DNA of 34,887 nt, taken from positions 1 to 34,887 of the forward strand of contig JAFYNS010000020.1 of NCBI GenBank assembly GCA_017556505.1, read 5' to 3'. Of the stretch, positions 25,375-34,028 are shown in pieces. The stretch is from Bacillota bacterium. Its GTDB lineage: Bacteria; Bacillota; Clostridia; Peptostreptococcales; Anaerovoracaceae. A model generated the notes under the pieces. The model was not told where the DNA came from. It made no database searches and worked only from the letters and a program-made list of their open reading frames with translations. The translations under genes and the position numbers were made by a program. Within the stretch, counting starts at the first letter, position 1; every line of letters starts with the position of its first letter.

Positions 25375-25920
25375 TTGGAAAGTAAAAGAAAGCATTTCAG
25401 CTATAAGGACATTCTGTACAAAAGCAGAAAAGCAGCTGCACTTGCACTGATTGTAATGTTTGGTACAGGACTTGCAGTTACATCATCCTGGCAGACAGAG
25501 ATACCGGTGCATGACGGAGACGTACTTGTTGACAGTCTGAATATTTCTGAAGCCGGTACTTCCGGTTCAGAAAAAGAGGGCACTTTCGAAGAACGTCGTG
25601 CCGCACTGGAGCTGGAACGGAATAAACTGATTTCATCGCTGGATTCCACCATCAGCAGCAGTGACAACGATGCAGAAAAGAAGAAGGCATCTTCTGAAAA
25701 AGAACGGATTATGAATGCAATGGAAACAGAGATTGCGGTAGAAAGTTTAATAGAAACGAAAAATCTCCCGGATTCTTTTGTCATGATTACAGAGAGCAGC
25801 GTCAATGTAACAGTCGATAAACAGGAACTTGATACAAATACGGTAGCTAAAATATGTGACATCGTCATGCGTGAAACAGGAAAAAGTGCAGACCGTATTA
25901 TCATTCAGAGTATGTATTGA
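25375..25920 (+). CDS. spoIIIAH: Stage III sporulation protein AH, TTG start
   Basis: SpoIIIAH spans the outer forespore membrane and docks onto forespore SpoIIQ in model species. The 181-residue protein has a basic N-terminus, one helix (AALALIVMFGTGLAVT), a charged helical linker, and a C-terminal ring-building domain with LPDSFVMITESSVNVTV and DRIIIQSMY. TTG 25375 is the start because AAGGAGG lies seven bases upstream. It is the last gene of the operon, and a sigma-A promoter follows. Confidence 0.92.
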   Translation: MESKRKHFSYKDILYKSRKAAALALIVMFGTGLAVTSSWQTEIPVHDGDVLVDSLNISEAGTSGSEKEGTFEERRAALELERNKLISSLDSTISSSDNDAEKKKASSEKERIMNAMETEIAVESLIETKNLPDSFVMITESSVNVTVDKQELDTNTVAKICDIVMRETGKSADRIIIQSMY

Positions 25921-25935
25921 TAATACGAATAATCA

Positions 25936-25964
25936 TTGAATATGTACACTGTTTCTGTTATAAT
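25936..25964 (+). promoter_or_regulatory. Strong sigma-A promoter with extended -10, upstream of the yqhY-nusB operon
   Basis: TTGAAT (25936-25941) and a consensus TATAAT (25959-25964) are 17 bases apart. A TG lies one base before the -10 box, the extended -10 pattern. Transcription should start near 25971, about 26 bases before the Asp23-family gene. It probably drives genes through tlyA. Confidence 0.88.
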
Positions 25965-25996
25965 AGATGCTGAGATTATAGGCTCGAGGTGATATT

Positions 25997-26368
25997 ATGG
26001 CAGGATTGAACAATGACAAACAGACCGTAAAAGTATCCGAAGAAGTTGTCAGCATGATTGCTGCCAAAGCGGCTCTCCGGGTTCCCGGTGTCAGCCGTCT
26101 CAGCGGTGAATTTGCGGATAAAGTAACCCGGAAATTTCTGGGAAGAGACAATATCGCCCGTGGAATCAGCATATCCAAGGAAGAAGAAGGACTGGGCATC
26201 GATATCTACTTGAATGTGGAGTTTGGTGCGAAAATCCCGGATCTGGCCTGGGAGGTGCAGAGTTCAGTAAAAGAAGCGGTAGAATCGGTAACAGGCCTCA
26301 AGGTGCAGATGGTAAACATCCATGTAGAAGGTGTGAATCTTCCGAAAAATGTACCGCTGGAAGATTAG
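25997..26368 (+). CDS. yqhY: Asp23/Gls24-family protein (YqhY-like)
   Basis: Asp23-family proteins are small and abundant; in B. subtilis YqhY is linked to control of acetyl-CoA carboxylase. The 123-residue protein has the family pattern VKVSEEVVSMIAAKAALRVP near the start, GIDIYLNVEFGAKIPDLAWE, and VKEAVESVTGLKVQMVNIHV near the end. It is upstream of nusB, as in B. subtilis, but accB and accC, which lie between spoIIIAH and yqhY there, are absent. Confidence 0.93.
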   Translation: MAGLNNDKQTVKVSEEVVSMIAAKAALRVPGVSRLSGEFADKVTRKFLGRDNIARGISISKEEEGLGIDIYLNVEFGAKIPDLAWEVQSSVKEAVESVTGLKVQMVNIHVEGVNLPKNVPLED

Positions 26369-26401
26369 ATTTTATAATTGACGACAGGATAAGGAAGCGA
26401 C

Positions 26402-26785
26402 ATGAACAGAAAAGAAGCAAGAGAATTCGTAATGCAGTGCGTATTTCAGATGGAAGCTCAGCAGGATTTTGAAGCTCCGGATATTGAAAAATACATTTCC
26501 AGAGCAGATCTTGGTGATCAGAAGGGATATGTTGAAAATCTGCTGAAATCCGTTTCTGCAAATATCGAAGACATCAATACAAAGATTGACAGCTGCAGTG
26601 AGGGCTGGCCTCACCGCAGAATGGCGAAAATGGATCTGGCGATCATCCGTGTAGCAGCTGCGGAATTATTATATGACCAGCATATGCCAAAAGCAGTGGC
26701 TATTAATGAAGCAGTAAACCTGGCTAAGATTTATGGGACTGACCAGTCTGCCAAGTTTGTAAACGCTGTACTGGGGAAATTTTAA
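26402..26785 (+). CDS. nusB: Transcription antitermination factor NusB
   Basis: NusB binds the boxA element with ribosomal protein S10 in rRNA antitermination. The 127-residue helical protein begins [18 protein letters not shown] and includes [20 protein letters not shown] and the C-terminal signature [20 protein letters not shown]. It is 33 bases after yqhY. Its stop shares one base with the next start (TAATG). Confidence 0.95.
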   Translation: MNRKEAREFVMQCVFQMEAQQDFEAPDIEKYISRADLGDQKGYVENLLKSVSANIEDINTKIDSCSEGWPHRRMAKMDLAIIRVAAAELLYDQHMPKAVAINEAVNLAKIYGTDQSAKFVNAVLGKF

Positions 26786-27744
26786 TGAAAAAAATTCTGT
26801 CTGTTGGTATTGATACCAGCAACTACAAAACATCGGCGGCCGTTGTGGATGAAAAGGGAGAACTCCTGTTTAATCATCAGCAGCTTCTGAAAGTAAAAAA
26901 AGGTGAGAGAGGGCTGAGACAATCGGAAGCTCTCTTTCAGCATGTTCAGAATCTGCCGTCTGTTTTTGAGGAGCTTTTTAAGACAGAAATGCCTGACGGA
27001 AGCGGACTGATTCGTGATCATATAGGAGCGGTTTCCGTATCGACACGTCCTCGTCCCGTGGAAGGATCCTATATGCCGGTCTTTACAGCAGGTCACGGAT
27101 ATGCCCGTGCACTGGCTGCCGGACTTGGTGTACCCCTGTATGAATTTTCTCATCAGGAAGGGCATATTGAAGCAATCCGTCATTATTCAGAACTTCGGGA
27201 TGTAAACCCACTGATCTGTTTCCATTTTTCCGGTGGAACTACAGAGGCAATTCTGGTAGACGGTGATTATTCTGAAATTGTAGGCGGATCCAAAGACCTG
27301 GCTTACGGCCAGGTTCTGGACCGTATCGGAGTGGCTCTGGGGCTGGAATTTCCTGCGGGGGATGCCATGGACAAGATTGCAATGTCCAGCCAGGGACATC
27401 GTCAGATTTTCACTAAGATTAAGGTGAAAGACGGCTATGTAAACCTGTCCGGTATTGAAACACAGGGGCAGAGACTGCTCAGAGAATATCCGCAGATGGA
27501 ACTTCTGGATGATCTTTTTGAGACTGTATCAGAGTCCATCATGGAAATGACGCTGCAGCTCTCCTCAAAATACGATATTCATAACTTTATCTATGCAGGC
27601 GGTGTATCCTGCAGCCGCTATATGCGTCAGTTCCTTTCCGAGCATCTTTATCGTGATCTGAACATCGCATTCGGCAAAAATGAGCTTTCTTCCGATAATG
27701 CAATCGGCGTAGCTCTTCTGGGAGGAAAAAAGATATGGCTTTAA
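26785..27744 (+). CDS. TsaD-like (Kae1/OSGEP family) paralogue
   Basis: This 319-residue protein has the ASKHA fold of TsaD, the tRNA threonylcarbamoyladenosine enzyme. It starts ILSVGIDTSNYKTSAAVVD and has the metal-binding HQEGH (His123 and His127), then FSGGTTEAILV, the GVALGLEFPAGDAMDK stretch and YAGGVSCSRY. It is shorter than TsaD (about 335-345), and several TsaD positions differ. The location between nusB and xseA is not that of tsaD in most genomes. I read it as a clostridial paralogue of uncertain role, not the essential TsaD. It overlaps xseA by ten bases. Confidence 0.82.
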   Translation: MKKILSVGIDTSNYKTSAAVVDEKGELLFNHQQLLKVKKGERGLRQSEALFQHVQNLPSVFEELFKTEMPDGSGLIRDHIGAVSVSTRPRPVEGSYMPVFTAGHGYARALAAGLGVPLYEFSHQEGHIEAIRHYSELRDVNPLICFHFSGGTTEAILVDGDYSEIVGGSKDLAYGQVLDRIGVALGLEFPAGDAMDKIAMSSQGHRQIFTKIKVKDGYVNLSGIETQGQRLLREYPQMELLDDLFETVSESIMEMTLQLSSKYDIHNFIYAGGVSCSRYMRQFLSEHLYRDLNIAFGKNELSSDNAIGVALLGGKKIWL

Positions 27745-28895
27745 GACCCGTTACGGTCACACAACTGAATGAATATATCGGGCGTGTGCTCCAGACGGAT
27801 CCTTTGCTGGGAAATATTTCAGCCATTGGTGAAATCTCCAATCTGAAATACCACAGCAGCGGCCATGTGTATTTTTCTTTAATCGATGAAAACAGCAAAA
27901 TAAACTGTTTCCTTCCTGCATCCACCGCAGCCGGACTTCCATGGCAGCTCGGTGATGGCATGGAAATTGTAGTCCGCGGGTACATTAACGTGTTTAAAAA
28001 GGGCGGCACATACACACTCTTTGTCAGAAGCATTGAAGTTTCCGGGGATGGAAGCCTGGCCCAGGCATTCCAGCTTTTAAAAGAACGTCTGGATAAAGAA
28101 GGCCTGTTTGCAGCAGAACATAAAAAAAGAATTCCGCAGTATCCGAAAAAAATCGGTGTCGTTACTTCAGAAACAGGGGCAGCTGTCCGTGATATTCTTA
28201 AAATCATTCAGAGCCGAACCAGTATGGTTGACGTTACTGTGTTTCCTGTTCTGGTACAGGGAGACGGCGCTGCAACGGATATTGCAGGCATGATTGATTA
28301 TATTAATGACAATTTCTCTGATATCGATACTCTGATTGTCGGCAGAGGCGGCGGATCCATGGAAGACCTGTGGGCATTCAATGAAGAAATTGTGGCAAGA
28401 GCCATTTACAGAAGCCGCATTCCCGTAATTTCAGCGGTGGGTCATGAAATTGACTTCACCATTGCAGATTTTGCTGCAGACCGCCGTGCTGAAACACCGA
28501 CGGCAGCAGCAGAAATGGCAGTTCCTTCCGACATGGAGTTGACAGAAAAAATAAATATGCTAAAAGACAGCCTGCTTGTCCATCTGGAAAACAGAGTTGC
28601 AGGCCGCAAACTGCGGGCTCTGCAGTACCGCCAGGAACTGGATGTTTTGCTGGAAAGACGGCTGGCTGAGGAAAAATATAAACTGGAACGATTCCGTTTG
28701 ATTCTGGAGGAAAACCGCCCGGAAAAGATTTTGGACAAGGGCTACGCCATGATGGAAACGGAAGACGGCCAGGTGATCACTTCAGTATCCTGTCTGAAAT
28801 CGGGCACACGTTACCGCATCCGAATGAAGGACGGAAGTGTAACCTTTACCATGGACGGGATTGTAAAGGAAGAAGGTGGAGCCCATGAGCTTTGA
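27735..28895 (+). CDS. xseA: Exodeoxyribonuclease VII large subunit
   Basis: XseA with XseB degrades single-stranded DNA. The 386-residue protein has an N-terminal OB-fold (GNISAIGEISNLKYHSSGHV), the conserved catalytic part (YPKKIGVVTSETGAAVRDI, VGRGGGSMEDLWAFNEE and SAVGHEIDFTIADFAADRRA), and a C-terminal coiled coil. It is slightly shorter than the usual 400-450, mainly in the coiled coil. The ATG follows GGAGG within the preceding gene. It overlaps xseB by 11 bases. Confidence 0.95.
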   Translation: MALRPVTVTQLNEYIGRVLQTDPLLGNISAIGEISNLKYHSSGHVYFSLIDENSKINCFLPASTAAGLPWQLGDGMEIVVRGYINVFKKGGTYTLFVRSIEVSGDGSLAQAFQLLKERLDKEGLFAAEHKKRIPQYPKKIGVVTSETGAAVRDILKIIQSRTSMVDVTVFPVLVQGDGAATDIAGMIDYINDNFSDIDTLIVGRGGGSMEDLWAFNEEIVARAIYRSRIPVISAVGHEIDFTIADFAADRRAETPTAAAEMAVPSDMELTEKINMLKDSLLVHLENRVAGRKLRALQYRQELDVLLERRLAEEKYKLERFRLILEENRPEKILDKGYAMMETEDGQVITSVSCLKSGTRYRIRMKDGSVTFTMDGIVKEEGGAHEL

Positions 28896-29058
28896 AGAAT
28901 CATTAAAGAAACTGGAAGAAATGTCTGCAAAAATCAAGGACAGCAGCACCACACTGGAAGAAGCCGTTGCCTGTTATGAAGAAGGAATCCGCTGTTACGA
29001 AGCCTGCAGTGAAATTCTGAAAAACGCAGAACAGAAGATTGAAGTATTTTCGAGGTAA
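28885..29058 (+). CDS. xseB: Exodeoxyribonuclease VII small subunit
   Basis: XseB is a small helical subunit that binds the XseA coiled coil in several copies. This 57-residue protein has the family core SFEESLKKLEEMSAKI, followed by LEEAVACYEEGI and a helix ending AEQKIEVF. ATG 28885 is chosen because GGTGGA lies just upstream; GTG 28876 is also in frame. It begins within xseA, so the subunits are translationally coupled. Confidence 0.94.
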   Translation: MSFEESLKKLEEMSAKIKDSSTTLEEAVACYEEGIRCYEACSEILKNAEQKIEVFSR

Positions 29059-29063
29059 GAACC

Positions 29064-29957
29064 ATGGACAGAAAGTTTGACGATTATAAGAAACTGGTGG
29101 ACGAGCATCTGCTGGATTTCCTTCCGAATGTGGATAATAAGAGCATCTCTCTTTATGAATCCATGAAATACAGCCTGACTGCCGGCGGTAAACGCCTGCG
29201 TCCTGTATTGCTTCTTGCAGCCTGCGAGTTTGCAGGGGGAAATATTTATGATGCCATTCCATATGCCTGTGCCATTGAGTACATCCATACTTATTCTCTT
29301 ATTCACGACGATCTTCCTGCCATGGATAACGATGATCTGCGCAGAGGGCTGCCTACAAACCATAAGGTTTACGGCGAGGCGCTGGCAATTCTGGCAGGAG
29401 ACGGCTTGCTGACTTCCGCCTTTGAAGCAATTAATAAAGATATGATGCTGTACTTCGATTCTGCTGAAAAAATGACACAGCGAATTAAAGCATCTTATGA
29501 AATTGCCAAAGGTGCAGGTGTACGCGGCATGGTTGCAGGTCAGGTATCCGATATCGAAGGGGAAAATGTACAGTATTCCAATGAAATGCTGGAATATATC
29601 CATATCAATAAGACCGGTGCACTGATTAAAGCTGCAGTCCGCGCAGGACTGTTCCTGGGTAAGCCTGACAGTGATATGGTAAATAACATGGAACGTTACG
29701 CAGAAAATCTTGGACTTGCTTTCCAGATTGCGGACGATATTCTCGATGTAATTGGTACTACGGAGGAACTTGGAAAAGAAACCGGCTCCGACGAAAAGAA
29801 AAATAAAAATACTTACACATCCATCAACGGTCTGGAAGCTTCCAGGAAGCGTCTGGCTCAGCTGACGAATAGTGCAGTCGATGCTATTGCACCATACTAT
29901 GACAATGCAGAATTTTTCCGTGACCTTGTTATGGAACTTGCAAACCGCAAAAAATAA
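29064..29957 (+). CDS. ispA: Polyprenyl synthetase, farnesyl diphosphate synthase type
   Basis: This enzyme condenses isopentenyl diphosphate with allylic diphosphates to give farnesyl diphosphate. The 297-residue protein has the first aspartate-rich motif DDLPAMDNDDLRRG from Asp82, with the DDx4D spacing of bacterial farnesyl synthases. The second motif is DDILD at 224-228. GGKRLRPVLLLAACE and HTYSLIHDD are also present. It lies five bases after xseB and 18 before dxs, which makes the pathway precursors. Confidence 0.94.
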   Translation: MDRKFDDYKKLVDEHLLDFLPNVDNKSISLYESMKYSLTAGGKRLRPVLLLAACEFAGGNIYDAIPYACAIEYIHTYSLIHDDLPAMDNDDLRRGLPTNHKVYGEALAILAGDGLLTSAFEAINKDMMLYFDSAEKMTQRIKASYEIAKGAGVRGMVAGQVSDIEGENVQYSNEMLEYIHINKTGALIKAAVRAGLFLGKPDSDMVNNMERYAENLGLAFQIADDILDVIGTTEELGKETGSDEKKNKNTYTSINGLEASRKRLAQLTNSAVDAIAPYYDNAEFFRDLVMELANRKK

Positions 29958-29975
29958 AAAAGGACATTTGGGATT

Positions 29976-31898
29976 ATGAAAGATTTACTGGAATACAATT
30001 TTCCTGAGGATCTGAAAGGTATGTCAATTCATGAAATGGAACTGCTTTCATCTTCCATACGCAGTTTTCTGATTGACAAAATATCAGAAACCGGCGGTCA
30101 TGTGGCTTCCAACCTGGGTGTGGTGGAGCTGACACTTGCTCTCCATCAGGTATTCGACAGTCCGAAGGATAAATTTATATGGGACGTGGGCCATCAATCC
30201 TACGTACACAAAATACTGACCGGACGTGCTGACCAGTTTGATTCTCTTCGTCAGTTCGGAGGTTTGAGTGGTTTCCCGAAGGCTCATGAAAGTGAACATG
30301 ATGCCTATGACACCGGTCACAGCAGCGTATCAATTTCTGTTGCTGCAGGTATGGCCGCTGCTCGCGATCTGAAAGAGGAAGACCATGAGGTTATCGCAAT
30401 TATCGGTGATGGTTCCCTGACAGGAGGCCTTGCATTTGAAGGCCTGAACAATATCGGAGAAACCCGTTCCAAGGTTATCGTTATTTTAAATGATAACGGA
30501 ATGTCCATTTCCCCCAACATCGGCAGTGTGTCCCAGTATCTGGGACGTCTGCGTACTTCGAAGGGATACCTTGGTACCAAGAAATTCATAAAGGAACGTG
30601 TGGCATCCATTCCTAACGTAGGTTATTCCATTGCAAAAGGACTGGCTACATTCAAAAATGATGTGAAGTATTCCATGATGGATCATAACAATCACGGGGG
30701 TGCTTTCTTTGAAGAGCTGGGCTTTACGTATTTTGGTCCTGTGGACGGACATAATCTGGAAGATCTGCAGGATGTTCTGCAGCGGGCAAAGAGCCTCGAT
30801 GAGCCTGTTCTGGTTCATGTAAAGACCATTAAAGGCAAAGGTTATATCAATGCTGAGAAACATCCGGATAAATTCCACGGTATTGCACCATTCGATAAGA
30901 CGACAGGTGCTCTGAAATCACAGAGTACGAATCCATCCTGGTCCAAACTGGCCGGTCAGTTTGCATGCAGACTGGCAGAGGAAAATCCGGATATTGTAGC
31001 AATTACAGCAGCCATGGGTGATGCAACGGGTCTTGGACCATTCGCACAGCAGTTCCCTAAGCGGTTCTTCGACGTGGGAATTGCCGAGGAACATGCACTC
31101 ACATTCGCCGCGGGCCTTGCAAAATCCGGTATGAAGCCTCTGGTCGCAATTTATTCATCCTTCCTGCAGCGAGGTTATGACCAGCTGGTGGAGGATATCT
31201 GTTTGCAGAATCTGCCGGTAGTATTTCTTGTGGACCGTGCAGGCTGTGTAGGTGCAGACGGCGAAACCCATCATGGTGTTTTCGATTTATCCTTCTTGAG
31301 CCACATTCCTGGCATGACGGTTCTGACACCGAAGGATGGAAATCAGCTTCAGGCTATGATGGAATATGCTGTATCACTGGGTACGCCTTGTGCCATCCGT
31401 TATCCAAGAGGAACTACAGTTTACGATAATGATATTACATCAATCTACCTTGGCAGAAATCTCAGGGAAGAACAGGCTGGCGCCATTGATATCTGGGCTG
31501 TAGGCAGCATGCTGGAATGCGGACGGAAAGTCAGTGAAATACTGAAGTCCAGAGGATTCCAGACGGGTCTGGTTAATGTAACCACAGTGAAACCGATGGA
31601 TCTGTCTGTATCACCGGACAGCCGTCTGATTATAACAATAGAAGATAATGTTCTGGAAGGTGGTTTCGGTCAGCGTCTGTCTGCAGAAATCGCGTCCATG
31701 AAACTTCCGGACAAACAGGAACGTCCGCAGGTTCTCAGCTTCGGCTGGCCTGACATGTTTGTAGAACATGGTTCCGTCGGTCAGCTTCAGGATAAATACG
31801 GACTGACCCCAGAAAAAATAGCAGAAAGGATTTGTGAGGAAATTGAAGGAAAGACTCGACGTTTTACTGGTAAAAAAGGGTTTTTATCAATCACGTGA
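29976..31898 (+). CDS. dxs: 1-deoxy-D-xylulose-5-phosphate synthase
   Basis: DXS joins pyruvate and glyceraldehyde 3-phosphate to start the MEP isoprenoid pathway. The 640-residue thiamine-diphosphate enzyme has GDGSLTGGLAFEGLN with GDG at 144-146, KFIWDVGHQSYVHKILTGR, and a second half with DVGIAEEHALTFAAGLA and LVDRAGCVGADGETHHGVF. The last 15-20 residues (after EEIEGKT) run through the beginning of tlyA in another frame. They do not look like family sequence, so the tail may be a late extension. The overlap of about 56 bases is unusually long for neighbours here. Confidence 0.95.
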   Translation: MKDLLEYNFPEDLKGMSIHEMELLSSSIRSFLIDKISETGGHVASNLGVVELTLALHQVFDSPKDKFIWDVGHQSYVHKILTGRADQFDSLRQFGGLSGFPKAHESEHDAYDTGHSSVSISVAAGMAAARDLKEEDHEVIAIIGDGSLTGGLAFEGLNNIGETRSKVIVILNDNGMSISPNIGSVSQYLGRLRTSKGYLGTKKFIKERVASIPNVGYSIAKGLATFKNDVKYSMMDHNNHGGAFFEELGFTYFGPVDGHNLEDLQDVLQRAKSLDEPVLVHVKTIKGKGYINAEKHPDKFHGIAPFDKTTGALKSQSTNPSWSKLAGQFACRLAEENPDIVAITAAMGDATGLGPFAQQFPKRFFDVGIAEEHALTFAAGLAKSGMKPLVAIYSSFLQRGYDQLVEDICLQNLPVVFLVDRAGCVGADGETHHGVFDLSFLSHIPGMTVLTPKDGNQLQAMMEYAVSLGTPCAIRYPRGTTVYDNDITSIYLGRNLREEQAGAIDIWAVGSMLECGRKVSEILKSRGFQTGLVNVTTVKPMDLSVSPDSRLIITIEDNVLEGGFGQRLSAEIASMKLPDKQERPQVLSFGWPDMFVEHGSVGQLQDKYGLTPEKIAERICEEIEGKTRRFTGKKGFLSIT

Positions 31899-32661
31899 AC
31901 GTGCCAAGGCATCCATCATGGCCGGAATCGTCTATGTAGACGGCCAGAAGAGTGATAAAGCCGGGAACATGGTTGACGAAAATGCGGAAATTACCGTAAA
32001 GGAAAATATCTGTCCATATGTAAGCCGTGGCGGCCTCAAGCTGGAAAAAGCCATGAACCTTTGGAACTTCCCGCTGGATGATACTGTATGCATGGATATC
32101 GGCGCATCTACAGGCGGTTTTACCGACTGCATGCTGCAGAAAGGTGCCAGAAAGGTTTATGCAGTAGATGTAGGCTACGGTCAGCTGGACTATAAGCTGA
32201 GAATCGATGAACGTGTGGTAAACATGGAGAAGTGCAATATCCGTTATGTGGAAAATGACGATATTCCGGATCCGATTGACTTCATCAGCATCGATGTATC
32301 CTTTATCTCTCTGAAACTGGTATTCCCGGTTGCATCCAGACTGCTGACAGAAAACGGACATCTGGTCTGCCTGGTAAAGCCGCAGTTTGAAGCCGGCCGT
32401 GAACAGGTAGGAAAGAAGGGAATCGTCCGCGAACGCAAGGTACATATCGAGGTTATCGAAAAGGTTGCAGGGTACGCCATTGAAAATGGTCTTTATCCTG
32501 TAGGCCTGACTTATTCTCCGGTTACGGGAGCCAAGGGCAACATCGAATACCTGATGCATTTGTCCAAGCGTGAACCGGAAGATTTTGTGAAAGATCAGTT
32601 CCCAATTGATCCGGAAATCATTTTAAAAACAGTCAATGCCTCCCACGAGGAGCTTGAATAA
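31843..32661 (+). CDS. tlyA: TlyA-family rRNA 2'-O-methyltransferase
   Basis: TlyA-family proteins are S4-domain methyltransferases that methylate the ribose of rRNA cytidines in species where they are studied. The N-terminal S4 domain (ERLDVLLVKKGFYQSRERAK) is followed by an FtsJ-like SAM domain with MDIGASTGGFTDCMLQKGA and LVKPQFEAGREQVGKKGIV. The start is uncertain. TTG 31843 gives the usual (M)KERLDVLL; GTG 31834 adds three residues. Both lie inside dxs. Length is about 272 residues. It ends the long yqhY-to-tlyA unit. Confidence 0.92.
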   Translation: MKERLDVLLVKKGFYQSRERAKASIMAGIVYVDGQKSDKAGNMVDENAEITVKENICPYVSRGGLKLEKAMNLWNFPLDDTVCMDIGASTGGFTDCMLQKGARKVYAVDVGYGQLDYKLRIDERVVNMEKCNIRYVENDDIPDPIDFISIDVSFISLKLVFPVASRLLTENGHLVCLVKPQFEAGREQVGKKGIVRERKVHIEVIEKVAGYAIENGLYPVGLTYSPVTGAKGNIEYLMHLSKREPEDFVKDQFPIDPEIILKTVNASHEELE

Positions 32662-32741
32662 ATGTTAATTCTCAGGAAGGGCTCCTTCCGGTAACCTTTC
32701 CGAAAAATTAAAAAAGTTTATGTTGTAAGGAGAAAAAAGAC

Positions 32742-33932
32742 ATGAAATTATCTCAGAAAATTCAGGAAATGCAGTTATCCCCAATCAGAAAGTTCGTTCC
32801 TTATGCAGACGCAGCAGTAGCAGCTGGCAAGAAGGTTTACAGACTGAATCTGGGTCAGCCTGACATCAAGACTCCTAAGGCTTTCTTTGACACTGTACAG
32901 AACTTCAGCCAGGAAGTTTTAGCATATGCGAACTCCCAGGGTGAAGCAAGCCTGCTGGAAGCTCTGGTAGGTTACTACAAGAGAATCGGCCTGAACTTCG
33001 AAAAGAAGGATCTGCTGGTTACCAACGGTGGTTCTGAAGCAATCAACATGCTGATGACAGCAATTCTGGACAACGATGATGAAGTTATCATGGCTGAACC
33101 ATTCTACACCAACTACAAGACTTTCGTAGGTCAGGCTGGCGGTAAGATGGTAGCAATCCCAACTACTGCAGAAGATGGCTATCAGTATGCAGTAAGAGAA
33201 AAGATTGAAGGCGTTATCACTGATAAGACTAAGGCAATCTGCATCATTAACCCTGGCAACCCAACCGGTAAGGTTCTGACTCAGGAAGAAATGAAGCTGA
33301 TCGTTGACATTTGTCTGGAACACGACCTGTGGCTGATCGCTGACGAAGTTTACAGAGAATTCACTTACGACGGTAAGGAAATGTCCACTTTCGGTTCCTT
33401 CAAGGAAGCTGAACAGCACGTTATCATCGTTGACTCTGTATCCAAGAGATTCTCCGCATGCGGTGCAAGAATCGGTTCCATCGCTTCCAAGAATGAAGAA
33501 CTGATGGGTAACCTGATGAAGCTGTGCCAGGCTAGACTGTGCTGCCCAACTCTGGACATGATGGGTGCTGCAGCTCTGTACAACCTGGATCCATCCTACT
33601 TCGATGACATCAAGAAGGAATACGAATACAGAAGAAACGTATCCGTAGAAGCTCTGAAGGAAATCGAAGGCATCAAGTTCGGTGTACCAGAAGGTGCATT
33701 CTACATCACAGCTCAGCTGCCAGTTGATGACGCTGAAAAGTTCCTGATCTTCCTGCTGACTGAATTCGACGTTAACGGTGAAACTTGTATGTTCGCACCT
33801 GCTGGCGGTTTCTTCAGCACTCCAGGCGTAGGTAAGTCCGACATGAGAATTGCTTATGTTCTGAACGCAGATGACATGAGAGCTGGTATCAACATCATCA
33901 AGGAAGGTATTAAAGCTTATAACGCACGCTAG
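32742..33932 (+). CDS. Class I/II PLP-dependent aminotransferase
   Basis: This is a 396-residue fold-type I aminotransferase. It has LNLGQPDIKTPKAFFD, TNGGSEAINML, the NPGNPTGKVL stretch, IADEVYREF and the PLP lysine in DSVSKRFSACGARIGS (Lys235), with the substrate arginine near the end (DMRIAYVLN). The family includes aspartate, aromatic and other aminotransferases. The donor substrate cannot be read from the sequence. Codon use is strongly biased to AAG, CTG and GAA, unlike tlyA upstream, suggesting a highly expressed catabolic or biosynthetic step. A GTAAGGAG ribosome binding site precedes the ATG. The 80-base gap before it has a small GGAAGG/CCTTCC hairpin but no clear promoter. Confidence 0.93.
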   Translation: MKLSQKIQEMQLSPIRKFVPYADAAVAAGKKVYRLNLGQPDIKTPKAFFDTVQNFSQEVLAYANSQGEASLLEALVGYYKRIGLNFEKKDLLVTNGGSEAINMLMTAILDNDDEVIMAEPFYTNYKTFVGQAGGKMVAIPTTAEDGYQYAVREKIEGVITDKTKAICIINPGNPTGKVLTQEEMKLIVDICLEHDLWLIADEVYREFTYDGKEMSTFGSFKEAEQHVIIVDSVSKRFSACGARIGSIASKNEELMGNLMKLCQARLCCPTLDMMGAAALYNLDPSYFDDIKKEYEYRRNVSVEALKEIEGIKFGVPEGAFYITAQLPVDDAEKFLIFLLTEFDVNGETCMFAPAGGFFSTPGVGKSDMRIAYVLNADDMRAGINIIKEGIKAYNAR

Positions 33933-33938
33933 TGCGTT
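33921..33938 (+). other. Hairpin over the aminotransferase stop codon
   Basis: AACGCAC (33921-33927) and GTGCGTT (33932-33938) form a perfect 7-bp stem with a GCTA loop spanning the last codons and the TAG stop. Its 3' arm can instead pair with AACGCA at 33993-33998. Confidence 0.5.
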
Positions 33939-33998
33939 TCACCGGTTCCAACCTTGCGGCAACGCCGTAAAGGCAATCGCGGGAACCGGTATAACGCA
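33933..33998 (+). other. GC-rich rod-like hairpin in the aminotransferase-mutS gap
   Basis: TGCGTT (33933) pairs with AACGCA (33993), then ACCGGTTCC (33941-33949) with GGAACCGGT (33982-33990). Inside, TTGCGGC-AAC-GCCGTAA (33954-33970) forms a capped hairpin, extended by CC/GG. No T-tract follows closely, although TTTCATTTTTAT lies 8-19 bases downstream. It may be a transcript 3' end or a structured leader. Confidence 0.5.
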
Positions 33999-34028
33999 AG
34001 ATAGTTTCATTTTTATATCAAACAGCAA

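Noticed and set aside
32674-32688. GGAAGG-GCT-CCTTCC hairpin between tlyA and the aminotransferase as a terminator
   Set aside because: It is only 6 bp, the loop is three bases, and an A-rich rather than T-rich stretch follows.
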